Below, piece by piece: positions 1-11,524 of a stretch of 64,000 bases of DNA. Under the pieces are notes generated by a model. That model saw nothing but the letters and a program-made list of their open reading frames with translations, did no database searches and had not been told where the DNA came from. A program made the translations under genes and the position numbers. Where the stretch lies: positions 124,001-188,000 of the forward strand of contig CAXHKT010000177.1 in the NCBI GenBank assembly GCA_964017195.1, given 5' to 3'. The first letter of the stretch is position 1, and each line of letters starts with the position of its first letter. Origin of the DNA: Siderastrea radians (taxonomy: Eukaryota > Cnidaria > Anthozoa > Scleractinia > Rhizangiidae).

Positions 1-2276
1 GTACAAAGAAAGCGCGATATGTGCGATCCTTAGGGAAAAAAACCCATTTTGGGGCATTCCCAGAGGCTCAAAAAGGTGTTCTTATCTGCGCAATCTGTCT
101 GCGCAAGGCTGCGCACTGGCCCAATAATAATGCAAATCCCTCGGGGCTATCAGAAGAAACAGTTTATTGTGTAGAAAGTCTGCGATTTTGTCGATAAGGT
201 GGAAAAAACCCTCATTTTGGGGCCTTCCCTCAGGCCCCAAAAAGCTCAAAAAGCTAACTGGCGCTCTCGGCTGCATGCACAAAGCTCCCAAATGCATTCA
301 ATCCCTTTGGGACCATCCGAAAAAATTCCTTTTGTGCAAAAGTACAAAGAAAGCGCGATATGTGCGATCCTTAGGGAAAAAACCCCATTTTGGGGCATTA
401 CCAGAGGCTCAAAAAGGTGTTCTTATCTGCGCAATCTGTCTGCGCAAGGCTGCGCACTGGCCCAATAATAATGCAAATCCCTCGGGGCTATCAGAAAAAA
501 CAGTTTATTGTGTAGAAAGTCTGCGATTTTGTCGATAAGGTGGAAAAAACCCCCATTTTGGGGCCTTCCCTCAGGCCCCAAAAAGCTCAAAAAGCTAACT
601 GGCGCTCTCGGCTGCACGCACAAAGCTCCCAAATGCATTCAATCCCTTTGGGACCATCCGAAAAAAATTCCTTTTGTGCAAAAGTACAAAGAAAGCGCGA
701 TATGTGCGATCCTTAGGGAAAAAACCCCATTTTGGGGCATTCCCAGTGGCTCAAAAAGGTGTTCTTATCTGCGCATTCTCTAAGCACAAGGCTGCGCACT
801 GGCCCAATAATAATGCAAATCCCTCGGGGCTATCAGAAAAAACAGTTTATCGTGTAGAAAGTCTGCGATTTTGTCGATAAGGTGGAAAAAAACCCCATTT
901 TGGGGCCTTCCCTCAAGCCCCAAAAAGCTCAAAAAGCTAACTGGCGCTCTCGGCTGCATGCACAAAGCTCCCAAATGCATTCAATCCCTTTGGGACCATC
1001 CGAAAAAAATTTCTTTTTGTGCAAAAGTACAAAGAAAGCGCGATATGTGCGATCCTTAGGGAAAAAACCCCATTTTGGGGGCATTCGCAGAGGCTCAAAA
1101 AGGTGTTCTTATCTGCGCAATCTGTCTGCGCAAGGCTGCGCACTGGCCCAATAATAACGCAAATCCCTCGGGGCTATCAGAAAAAACAGTTTATTGTGTA
1201 GAAAGTCTGCGATTTTGTCGATAAGGTGGAAAAAAACCCCATTTTGGGGCCTTCCCTCAGGCCCCAAAAAGCTCAAAAAGCTAACTGGCGCTCTCGGCTG
1301 CATGCACAAAGCTCCCAAATGCATTCAATCCCTTTGGGACCATCCGAAAAAAATTCCTTTTGTGCAAAAGTACAAAGAAAGCGCGATATGTGCGATCCTT
1401 AGGGAAAAAACCCCATTTTGGGGCATTCCCAGAGGCTCAAAAAGGTGTTCTTATCTGCGCAATCTGTCTGCGCAAGGCTGCGCACTGGCCCAATAATAAT
1501 GCAAATCCCTCGGGGCTATCAGAAGAAACAGTTTATTGTGTAGAAAGTCTGCGATTTTGTCGATAAGGTGGAAAAAACCCTCATTTTGGGGCCTTCCCTC
1601 AGGCCCCAAAAAGCTCAAAAAGCTAACTGGCGCTCTCGGCTGCATGCACAAAGCTCCCAAATGCATTCAATCCCTTTGGGACCATCCGAAAAAATTCCTT
1701 TTGTGCAAAAGTACAAAGAAAGCGCGATATGTGCGATCCTTAGGGAAAAAACCCCATTTTGGGGCATTACCAGAGGCTCAAAAAGGTGTTCTTATCTGCG
1801 CAATCTGTCTGCGCAAGGCTGCGCACTGGCCCAATAATAATGCAAATCCCTCGGGGCTATCAGAAAAAACAGTTTATTGTGTAGAAAGTCTGCGATTTTG
1901 TCGATAAGGTGGAAAAAACCCCCATTTTGGGGCCTTCCCTCAGGCCCCAAAAAGCTCAAAAAGCTAACTGGCGCTCTCGGCTGCACGCACAAAGCTCCCA
2001 AATGCATTCAATCCCTTTGGGACCATCCGAAAAAAATTCCTTTTGTGCAAAAGTACAAAGAAAGCGCGATATGTGCGATCCTTAGGGAAAAAACCCCATT
2101 TTGGGGCATTCCCAGTGGCTCAAAAAGGTGTTCTTATCTGCGCATTCTCTAAGCACAAGGCTGCGCACTGGCCCAATAATAATGCAAATCCCTCGGGGCT
2201 ATCAGAAAAAACAGTTTATTGTGTAGAAAGTCTGCGATTTTGTCGATAAGGTGGAAAAAAACCCCATTTTGGGGCC
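1..2276 (+). repeat. 4-unit tandem duplication (1369-bp period)
   Basis: Bases 1-907 recur at 1370-2276. Both copies carry the rare series CCCTCATTTT (near 210 and 1579), GGGGCATTACC (near 393 and 1762), CTGCACGCAC (near 613 and 1982) and CATTCTCTAAGCAC (near 774 and 2143). They separate at the next unit, where the first copy has CCCTCAAGCCCC and the second CGCTCAGGCCCC. One isolated substitution, GTTTATCGTG at about 850, is seen only in the first copy. Confidence 0.8.
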
Positions 2277-4620
2277 TTCGCTCAGGCCCCAAAAAGCTCA
2301 AAAAGCTAACTGGCGCTCTCGGCTGCATGCACAAAGCTCCCAAATGCATTCAATCCCTTTGGGACCATCCGAATAAAATTCCTTTTGTGCAAAAGTACAA
2401 AGAAAGCGCGATATGTGCGATCCTTAGGGAAAAACCCCGTTTTGGGGCATTCCCAGAGGCTCAAAAAGGTGTTCTTATCTGCGCAATCTGTCTGCGCAAG
2501 GCTGCGCACTGGCCCAATAATAATGCAAATCCCTCGGGGCTATCAGAAAAAACAGTTTATTGTGTAGAAAGTCTGCGATTTTGTCGATAAGGTGGAAAAA
2601 ACCCCCATTTTGGGGCCTTCCCTCAGGCCCCAAAAAGCTCAAAAAGCTAACTGGCGCTCTCGGCTGCATGCACAAAGCTCCCAAATGCATCCAATCCCTT
2701 TGGGACCATCCGAAAAAAATTCCTTTTGTGCAAAAGTACAAAGAAAGCGCGATATGTGCGATCCTTAGGGAAAAAACCCCATTTTGGGGCATTCCCAGAG
2801 GCTCAAATAGGTGTTCTTATCTGCGCAATCTGTCTGCGCAAGGCTGCGCACTGGCCCAATAATAATGCAAATCCCTCGGGGCTATCAGAAAAAACAGTTT
2901 ATTGTGTAGAAAGTCTGCGATTTTGTCGATAAGGTGGAAAAAACCCCTATTTTGGGGCCTTCCCTCAGGCCCCAAAAAGCTCAAAAAGATAACTGGCGCT
3001 CTCGGCTGCATGCACAAAGCTCCCAAATGCATTCAATCCCTTTGGGACCATCCGAAAAAATTCCTTTTGTGCAAAAGTACAAAGAAAGCGCGATATGTGC
3101 GATCCTTAGGGAAAAAACCCCATTTTGGGGCATTCCCAGAGGGTCAAAAAGGTGTTCTTATCTGCGCAATCTGTCTGCGCAAGGCTGCGCACTGGCCCAA
3201 TAATAATGCAAATCCCTCGGCGCTATCAGAAAAAACAGTTTATTGTGTAGAAAGTCTGCGATTTTGTCGATAAGGTGGAAAAAAACCCCATTTTGCGGCC
3301 CTCCCTCAGGCCCCAAAAAGCTCAAAAAGCTAACTGGCGCTCTCGGCTGCATGCACAAAGCTCCCAAATGCATTCAATCCCTTTGGGACCATCCGAAAAA
3401 AATTCCTTTTGTGCAAAAGTACAAAGAAAGCGCGATATGTGCGATCCTTAGGGAAAAAACCCCATTTTGGGGTATTCCCAGAGGCTCAAAAAGGTGTTCT
3501 TATCTGTGCAATCTGTCTGCGCAAGGCTGCGCACTGGCCCACTAATAATGCAAATCCCTCGGGACTATCAGAAAAAACAGTTTATTGTGTAGAAAGTCTG
3601 CGATTTTGTCGATAAGGTGGAAAAAACCCCCATTTTGGGGCCTTCCCTCAGGCCCCAAAAAGCTCAAAAAGCTAACTGGCGCTCTCGGCTGCATGCACAA
3701 AGCTCCCAAATGCATTCAATCCCTTTGGGACCATCCGAAAAAAATTCCTTTTGTGCAAAAGTACAAGGAAAGCGCGATATGTGCGATCCTTAGGGAAAAA
3801 ACCCCATTTTGGGGCATTACCAGAGGCTCAAAAAGGTGTTCTTATCTGCGCAATCTGTCTGCGCAAGGCTGCGCACTGGCCCAATAATAATGCAAATCCC
3901 TCGGGGCTATCAGAAAAAACAGTTTATTGTGTAGAAAGTCTGCGATTTTGTCGATAAGGTGGAAAAAAACCCCATTTTGGGGCCTTCCCTCAGGCCCCCA
4001 AAAGCTCAAAAAGCTAACTGGCGCTCTCGGCTGCATGCACAAAGCTCCCAAATGCATTCAATCCCTTTGGGACCATCCGAAAAAAATTCCTTTTGTGGAA
4101 AAGTACAAAGAAAGCGCGATATGTGCGATCCTTAGGGAAAAAACCCCATTTTGGGGCATTCCCAGAGGCTCAAAAAGGTTTTCTTGTCTGCGCAATCTGT
4201 CTGTCTGCAAGGCTGCGCACTGGCCCAATAATAATGCAAATCCCTCGGGGCTATCAGAAGAAACAGTTTATTGTGTAGAAAGTCTGCGATTTTGTCGATA
4301 AGGTGGAAAAAACCCCCATTTTGGGGCCTTCCCTCAGGCCCCAAAAAGCTCAAAAAGCTTACTGGCGCTCTCGGCTGCATGCACAAAGCTCCCAAATGCA
4401 TTCAATCCCTTTGGGACCATCCGAAAAAAATTCTTTTTGTGCAAAAGTACAAAGAAAGCGCGATATGTGCGATCCTTAGGGAAAAAACCCCATTTTGCTT
4501 CATTCCCAGAGGCTCAAAAAGGTGTTCTTATCTGCGCAATCTGTCTGCGCAAGGCTGCGCACTGGCCCAATAATAATGCAAATCCCTCGGGGCTATCAGA
4601 AAAAACAGTTTATTGTGTAG
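1370..4620 (+). repeat. ~3.3-kb block duplicated at 12664-15912 (copy 1)
   Basis: The order of rare variants here is reproduced about 11,294 bp downstream: GAAGAAACAG, CTGCACGCAC, CTCTAAGCAC, CCGAATAAAATT, AATGCATCCAATC, CTCAAATAGG, AAAGATAACTGG, CCCAGAGGGTC, TTTTGCGGCCCTCC, ACAAGGAAAGC, GGCCCCCAAAAGC, GTGGAAAAGTAC, GCTTACTGG and ATTTTGCTTCATTCC. The shared order of about nine to ten units shows block duplication. Small indels separate the copies, such as CTGTCTGTCTGCAAGG near 4197 against CTGTCTGCGCAAGG downstream. Confidence 0.85.
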
Positions 4621-7600
4621 AAAGTCTGCGATTTTGTCGATAAGGTGGAAAAAACCCCCATTTTGGGGCCTTCCCTTAGGCCCCAAAAAGCTCAAAAAGC
4701 TAACTGGCGCTCTCGGCTGCATGCACAAAGCTCCCAAATGCATTCAATCCCTTTGGGACCATCCGAAAAAAATTCCTTTTGTGCAAAAGTACAAAGAAAG
4801 CGCGATATGTGCGATCCTTAGGGAAAAAACCCCAATTTGGGGCATTCCCAGTGGCTCAAAAAGGTGTTCTTATCTGCGCATTCTCTCTGCGCAAGGCTGT
4901 GCACTGGCCCAATAATAATGCAAATCCCTCGGGGCTATCAGAAAAAACAGTTTATTGTGTAGAAAGTGTGCGATTTTGTCGATAAGGTGGAAAAAAACCC
5001 CATTTTGGGGCCTTCGCTCAGGCCCCAAAAAGCTCAAAAAGCTAACTGGCGCTCTCGGCTGCATGCACAAAGCTCCCAAATGCATTCAATCCCTTTGGGA
5101 TCATCCGAAAAAAATTCCTTTTGTGCAAAAGTACAAAGAAAGCGCGATATGTGCGATCCTTAGGGAAAAAAACCCCATTTTGGGGCATTCCCAGAGGCTC
5201 AAAAAGGTGTTCTTATCTGCGCAATCTGTCTGCGCAAGGCTGCGCACTGGCCCAATAATAATGCAACTCCCTCGGGGCTATCAGAAAAAACAGTTTATTG
5301 TGTAGAAAGTCTGCGATTTTGTCGATAAGGTGGAAAAAACCCCCATTTTGGGGCCTTCCCTCAGGCCTCGAAAAGCTCAAAAAGCTAACTGGCGCTCTCG
5401 GCTGCATGCACAAAGCTCTCAAATGCATTCAATCCCTTTGGGACCATCCGAAAAAAATTCCTTTTGTGCAAAAGTACAAAGAAAGCGCGATATGTGCGAT
5501 CCTTAGGGAAAAAACCCCATTTTGGGGGCATTCCCAGAGGCTCAAAAAGGTGTTCTTATCTGCGCAATCTGTCTGCGCAAGGCTGCGCACTGGCCTAATA
5601 ATAATGCAAATCCCTCGGGGCTATCAGAAAAAACAGTTTATTGTGTAGAAAGTCTGCGATTTTGTCGATAAGGTGGAAAAAACCCCCATTTTGGGGCCTT
5701 CCCTCAGGCCCCAAAAAGCTCAAAAGGCTAACTGGCACTCTCGGCTGCATGCACAAAGTTCCCAAATGCATTCAATCCCTTTGGGACCATCCGAAAAAAA
5801 TTCCTTTTGTGCAAAAGTACAAAGAAAGCGCGATATGTGCGATCCTTAGGGAAAAAACCCCATTTTGGGGCATTCCCAGAGGCTCAAAAAGGTGTTCTTA
5901 TCTGCGCAATCTGTCTGCGCAAGGCTGCGCACTGGCCCAATAATAATGCAAATCCCTCGGGGCTATCAGAAAAAACAGTTTATTGTGTAGAAAGTCTGCG
6001 ATTTTGTCGATAAGGTGGAAAAAACCCCCATTTTGGGGCCTTCCCTCAGGCCCCAAAAAGCTCAAAAAGCTAACTGGCGCTCTCGGCTGCATGCACAAGG
6101 CTCCCAAATGCATTCAATCCCTTTGGGACCATCCGAAAAAAATTCCTTTTGTGCAAAAGTACAAAGAAAGCGCGATATGTGCGATCCTTAGGGAAAAAAA
6201 CCCCATTTTGGGGCATTCCCAGAGGCTCAAAAAGGTGTTCTTATCTGCGCAATCTGTCTGCGCAAGACTGCGCACTGGCCCACTAATAATGCAAATCCCT
6301 CGGGGCTATCAGAAAAAACAGTTTATTGTGTAGAAAGTCTGCGATTTTGTCGATAAGGTGGAAAAAAAACCCCATTTTGGGGCCTTCCCTCAGGCCCCAA
6401 AAAGCTCAAAAAGCTAACTGGCGCTCTCGGCTGCATGCACAAAGCTCCCAAATGCATTCAATCCCTTTGGGACCATCCGAAAAAAATTCCTTTTGTGCAA
6501 AAGTACAAAGAAAGCGCGATATGTGCGATCCTTAGGGAAAAAACCCCAATTTGGAGCATTCCCAGTGGCTCAAAAAGGTGTTCTTATCTGCGCATTCTCT
6601 CTGCGCAAGGCTGCGCACTGGCCCAATAATAATGCAAATCCCTCGGGGCTATCAGAAAAAACAGTTTATTGTGTAGAAAGTCTGCGATTTTGTCGATAAG
6701 GTGGAAAAAAACCCCATTTTGGGGCCTTCGCTCAGGCCCCAAAAAGCTCAAAAAGCTAACTGGCGCTCTCGGCTGCATACACAAAGCTCCCAAATGCATT
6801 CAATCCCTTTGGGATCATCCGAAAAAAATTCCTTTTGTGCAAAAGTACAAAGAAAGCGCGATATGTGCGATCCTTAGGGAAAAAACCCCATTTTGGGGCA
6901 TTCCCAGAGGCTCAAAAAGGTGTTCTTATCTGCGCAATCTGTCTGCGCAAGGCTGCGCACTGGCCCAATAATAATGCAAATCCCTCGGGGCTATCAGAAA
7001 AAACAGTTTATTGTGTAGAAAGTCTGCGATTTTGTCGATAAGGTGGAAAAAACCCCCATTTTGGGGCCTTCCCTCAAGCCCCAAAAAGCTCAAAAAGCTA
7101 ACTGGCGCTCTCGGCTGCATGCACAAAGCTCCCAAATGCATTCAATCCCTTTGGGACCATCCGAAAAAAATTTCTTTTTGTGCAAAAGTACAAAGAAAGC
7201 GCGATATGTGCGATCCTTAGGGAAAAAACCCCATTTTGGGGGCATTCGCAGAGGCTCAAAAAGGTGTTCTTATCTGCGCAATCTGTCTGCGCAAGGCTGC
7301 GCACTGGCCCAATAATAATGCAAATCCCTCGGGGCTATCAGAAAAAACAGTTTATTGTGTAGAAAGTCTGCGATTTTGTCGATAAGGTGGAAAAAACCCC
7401 CATTTTGGGGCCTTCCCTCAGGCCCCAAAAAGCTCAAAAAGCTAACTGGCGCTCTCGGCTGCATGCACAAAGCTCCCAAATGCATTCAATCCCTTTGGGA
7501 CCATCCGAAAAAAATTCCATTTGTGCAAAAGTACAAAGAAAGCGCGATATGTGCGATCTTTAGGGAAAAAACCCCATTTTGGGGCATTCCCAGAGGCTCA

Positions 7601-10600
7601 AAAAGGTGTTCTTATCTGCGCAATCTGTCTGCGCAAGGCTGTGCACTGGCCCAATAATAATGCAAATCCCTCGGGGCTATCAGAAAAAACAGTTTATTGT
7701 GTAGAAAGTCTGTGATTTTGTCGATAAGGTGGAAAAAACCCCCATTTTGGGGCCTTCCCTCAGGCCCCAAAAAGCTCAAAAAGCTAACTGGCGCTCTCGG
7801 CTGCATGCACAAGGCTCCCAAATGCATTCAATCCCTTTGGGACCATCCGAAAAAAATTCCTTTTGTGCAAAAGTACAAAGAAAGCGCGATATGTGCGATC
7901 CTTAGGGAAAAAACCCCATTTTGGGGCATTCCCAGAGGCTCAAAAAGGTGTTCTTATCTGCGCAATCTGTCTGCGCAAGACTGCGCACTGGCCCACTAAT
8001 AATGCAAATCCCTCGGGACTATCAGAAAAAACAGTTTATTGTGTAGAAAGTCTGCGATTTTGTCGATAAGGTGGAAAAAAAAACCATTTTGGGGCCTTCC
8101 CTCAGGCCCCATAAAGCTCAAAAAGCTAACTGGCGCTCTCGGCTGCATGCACAAAGCTCCCAAATGCATTCAATCCCTTTGGGACCATCCGAAAAAAATT
8201 CCTTTTGTGCAAAAGAACAAAGAAAGCGCGATATGTGCGATCCTTAGGGAAAAAACCCCATTTTGGGGGCATTCCCAGAGGCTCAAAAAGGTGTTCTTAT
8301 CTGCGCAATCTGTCTGCGCAAGGCTGCGCACTGGCCCAATAATAATGCAAATCCCTCGGGGCTATCAGAAAAAACAGTTTATTGTGTAGAAAGTCTGCGA
8401 TTTTGTCGATAAGGTCGAAAAAAAACCCATTTTGGGGCCTTCCCTCAGGCCCCAAAAAGCTCAAAAAGCTAACTGGCGCTCTCGGCTGCATGCACAAAGC
8501 TCCCAAATGCATTCAATCCCTTTGGGACCATCCGAAAAAAATTCCTTTTGTGCAAAAGTACAAAGAAAGCGCGATATGTGCGATCCTTAGGGAAAAAACC
8601 CCATTTTGGGGCATTCCCAGAGGCTCAAAAAGGTGTTGTTATCTGCGCCATCTGTCTGCGCAAGGCTGCGCACTGGCCCTATAATAATGCAAATCCCTCG
8701 GGGCTATCAGAAAAAACAGTTTATTGTGTAGAAAGTCTGCGATTTTGTCGATAAGGTGGAAAAAACCCCCATTTTGGGGCCTTCCCTCAGGCCCCAAAAA
8801 GCTCAAAAAGCTAACTGGCGCTCTCGGCTGCATGCACAAAGCTCCCAAATGCATTCAATCCCTTTGGGACCATCCGAAAAAAATTCCTTTTGTGCAAAAG
8901 TACAAAGAAAGCGCGATATGTGCGATCCTTAGGGAAAAAACCCCATTTTGGGGCATTCCCAGAGGCTCAAAAAGGTGTTCTTATCTGCGCAATCTGTCTG
9001 CGCAAGGCTGCGCACTGGCCCAATAATAATGCAAATCCCTCGGGGCTATCAGAAAAAACAGTTTATTGTGTAGAAAGTCTGCAATTTGTCGATAAGGTGG
9101 AAAAAAACCCCATTTTGGGGCCTTCACTCAGGCCCCAAAAAGCTCAAAAAGCTAACTGGCGCTCTCGGCTGCATGCACAAAGCTCCCAAATGCATTCAAT
9201 CCCTTTGGGACCATCCGAAAAAAATTCCTTTTGTGCAAAAGTACAAAGAAAGCGCGATATGTGCGATCCTTAGGGAAAAAACCCCATTTTGGGGCATTCC
9301 CAGAGGCTCAAAAAGGTGTTCTTATCTGCACAATCTGTCTGCGCAAGGCTGCGCACTGGCCCAATAATAATGCAAATCCCTCGGGGCTATCAGAAAAAAC
9401 AGTTTATTGTGTAGAAAGTCTGCGATTTTGTCGATAAGGTGGAAAAAAACCCCCATTTTGGGGCCTTCCCTCAGGCCCCAAAAAGCTCAAAAAGCTAACT
9501 GGCGCTCTCGGCTGCATGCACAAAGCTCCCAAATGCATTCAATCCCTTTGGGACCATCCGAAAAAAATTCCTTTTGTCCAAAAGTAGAAAGAAAGCGCGA
9601 TATGTGCGATCCTTAGGGAAAAAACCCCATTTTGGGGCATTCCCAGAGGCTCAAAAAGGTGTTCTTATCTGCGCAATCTGTCTGCGCAAGGCTGCGCACT
9701 GGCCCAATAACAATGCAAATCCCTCGGGGCTATCAGAAAAAACAGTTTATTGTGTAGAAAGTCTGCGATTTTGTCGATAAGGTGGAAAAAAAACCCATTT
9801 TGGGGCCTTCCCTCAGGCCCCAAAAAGCTCAAAAAGCTAACTGGCGCTCTCGGCTGCATGCACAAAGCTCCCAAATGCATTCAATCCCTTTGGGACCATC
9901 CGAAAAAAATTCCTTTTGTGCAAAAGTACAAAGAAAGCGCCATATGTGCGATCCTTAGGGAAAAAACCCCATTTTGGGGGAATTCCCAGTGGCTCAAAAA
10001 GGTGTTCTTATCTGCGCATTCTCTCTGCGCAAGGCTGCGCACAAGCCCAATAATAATGCAAATCCCTCGGGGCTATCAGAAAAAACAGTTTATTGTGTAG
10101 AAAGTCTGCGATTTTGTCGATAAGGTGGAAAAAACCCCCATTTTGGGGCCTTCCCTCAAGCCCCAAAAAGCTCAAAAAGCTAACTGGCGCTCTCGGCTGC
10201 ATGCACAAAGCTCCCAAATGCATTCAATCCCTTTGGGACCATCCGAAAAAAATTTCTTTTTGTGCAAAAGTACAAAGAAAGCGTGATATGTGCGATCCTT
10301 AGGGAAAAAACCCCATTTTGGGGGCATTCGCAGAGGCTCAAAAAGGTGTTCTTATCTGCGCAATCTGTCTGCGCAAGGCTGCGCACTGGCCCAATAATAA
10401 TGCAAATCCCTCGGGGCTATCAGAAAAAACAGTTTATTGTGTAGAAAGTCTGCGATTTTGTCGATAAGGTGGAAAAAAACCCCATTTTGGGGCCTTCCCT
10501 CAGGCCCCAAAAAGCTCAAAAAGCTAACTGGCGCTCTCGGCTGCATGCACAAAGCTCCCAAATGCATTCAATCCCTTTGGGACCATCCGAAAAAAATTCC

Positions 10601-11327
10601 TTTTGTGCAAAAGTACAAAGAAAGCGCGATATGTGCGATCCTTAGGGAAAAAAACCCATTTTGGGGCATTCCCAGAGGCTCAAAAAGGTGTTCTTATCTG
10701 CGCAATCTGTCTGCGCAAGGCTGCGCACTGGCCCAATAATAATGCAAATCCCTCGGGGCTATCAGAAGAAACAGTTTATTGTGTAGAAAGTCTGCGATTT
10801 TGTCGATAAGGTGGAAAAAACCCTCATTTTGGGGCCTTCCCTCAGGCCCCAAAAAGCTCAAAAAGCTAACTGGCGCTCTCGGCTGCATGCACAAAGCTCC
10901 CAAATGCATTCAATCCCTTTGGGACCATCCGAAAAAATTCCTTTTGTGCAAAAGTACAAAGAAAGCGCGATATGTGCGATCCTTAGGGAAAAAACCCCAT
11001 TTTGGGGCATTACCAGAGGCTCAAAAAGGTGTTCTTATCTGCGCAATCTGTCTGCGCAAGGCTGCGCACTGGCCCAATAATAATGCAAATCCCTCGGGGC
11101 TATCAGAAAAAACAGTTTATTGTGTAGAAAGTCTGCGATTTTGTCGATAAGGTGGAAAAAAACCCCATTTTGGGGCCTTCCCTCAGGCCCCAAAAAGCTC
11201 AAAAAGCTAACTGGCGCTCTCGGCTGCATGCACAAAGCTCCCAAATGCATTCAATCCCTTTGGGACCATCCGAAAAAAATTCCTTTTGTGCAAAAGTACA
11301 AAGAAAGCGCGATATGTGCGATCCTTA

Positions 11328-11349
11328 GGGAAAAAACCCCATTTTGGGG
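11328..11349 (+). repeat. Overlapping short dyads GGG-A6-CCC and CCCCA-TTT-TGGGG
   Basis: GGG at 11328-11330, six A, then CCCC at 11337-11340 and ATTTTGGGG at 11341-11349. The CCCC block can pair with the upstream GGG or the downstream GGGG, so the two stems exclude each other. Half B repeats the arrangement in a weaker form (GG, A6, CCCCC, ATTTT, GGGG). Confidence 0.6.
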
Positions 11350-11356
11350 CATTCCC
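11337..11356 (+). repeat. Conserved box in half A: CCCCATTTTGGGGCATTCCC
   Basis: This 20-bp stretch is the best conserved segment between the two diverged half-units, with one difference from the half B version at 11505-11524. It contains the short dyad CCCCA-TTT-TGGGG and directly follows GGGAAAAAA. Boxes alternate at 168 and 174 bp along the array, close to a nucleosome repeat length. A role as a protein-binding or nucleosome-phasing element is inference. Confidence 0.7.
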
Positions 11357-11381
11357 AGAGGCTCAAAAAGGTGTTCTTATC

Positions 11382-11410
11382 TGCGCAATCTGTCTGCGCA
11401 AGGCTGCGCA
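11382..11410 (+). repeat. Three TGCGCA palindromes in half A
   Basis: TGCGCA occurs at 11382-11387, 11395-11400 and 11405-11410, spaced 13 and 10 bp start to start. TGCGCA is its own reverse complement, so any two copies can also pair. The cluster holds a quarter of the unit's 12 CpGs. Variant units carry TGCACA (16185) or TGTGCA (4900, 7642) here, changes of the CpG-to-TpG/CpA type. Half B has no TGCGCA cluster. Confidence 0.85.
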
Positions 11411-11424
11411 CTGGCCCAATAATA

Positions 11425-11432
11425 ATGCAAAT
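11425..11432 (+). other. ATGCAAAT octamer motif
   Basis: ATGCAAAT follows the TAATAA block and is retained in nearly all units. Exceptions include ATGCAACT near 5270 and ATGCAAAA near 56906. In animals this is the canonical octamer recognised by POU-domain factors (established knowledge). Without a known host, any binding here is speculation. It may simply be an invariant part of the satellite. Confidence 0.4.
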
Positions 11433-11504
11433 CCCTCGGGGCTATCAGAAAAAACAGTTTATTGTGTAGAAAGTCTGCGATTTTGTCGATAAGGTGGAAA
11501 AAAC

Positions 11505-11524
11505 CCCCATTTTGGGGCCTTCCC
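11505..11524 (+). repeat. Conserved box in half B: CCCCATTTTGGGGCCTTCCC
   Basis: Counterpart of the half A box 168 bp upstream, with C in place of A after GGGGC. It is preceded by a run whose A/C border varies between units: six A then five C, seven A then four C, or eight A then three C. Its TTTTGGGGCC forms the left arm of the large inverted repeat in half B, so one strand segment can take part in two alternative pairings. Confidence 0.7.

Larger units (their letters stand above)
11337..11504 (+). repeat. Half-unit A (168 bp) of the ancestral dimer
   Basis: This half begins at the box CCCCATTTTGGGGCATTCCC and runs to the base before the matching box of half B. It aligns with half B over its length. 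The clearest matches are the box itself, AATCCCTCGGGGCTATCAG against AATCCCTTTGGGACCATCCG followed by six or seven A, and GAAAGTCTGCGATTTTGTCG against GAAAGCGCGATATGTGCG. Features specific to half A are the three TGCGCA palindromes, the paired TAATAA stop codons at 11420-11425 and the ATGCAAAT octamer. An ancestral monomer of about 170 bp that duplicated and then diverged is inferred. Confidence 0.85.

Noticed and set aside
11325..11330. TTAGGG telomere-like hexamer
   Set aside because: It occurs once per unit and is never tandem, so it is chance and not telomeric sequence.
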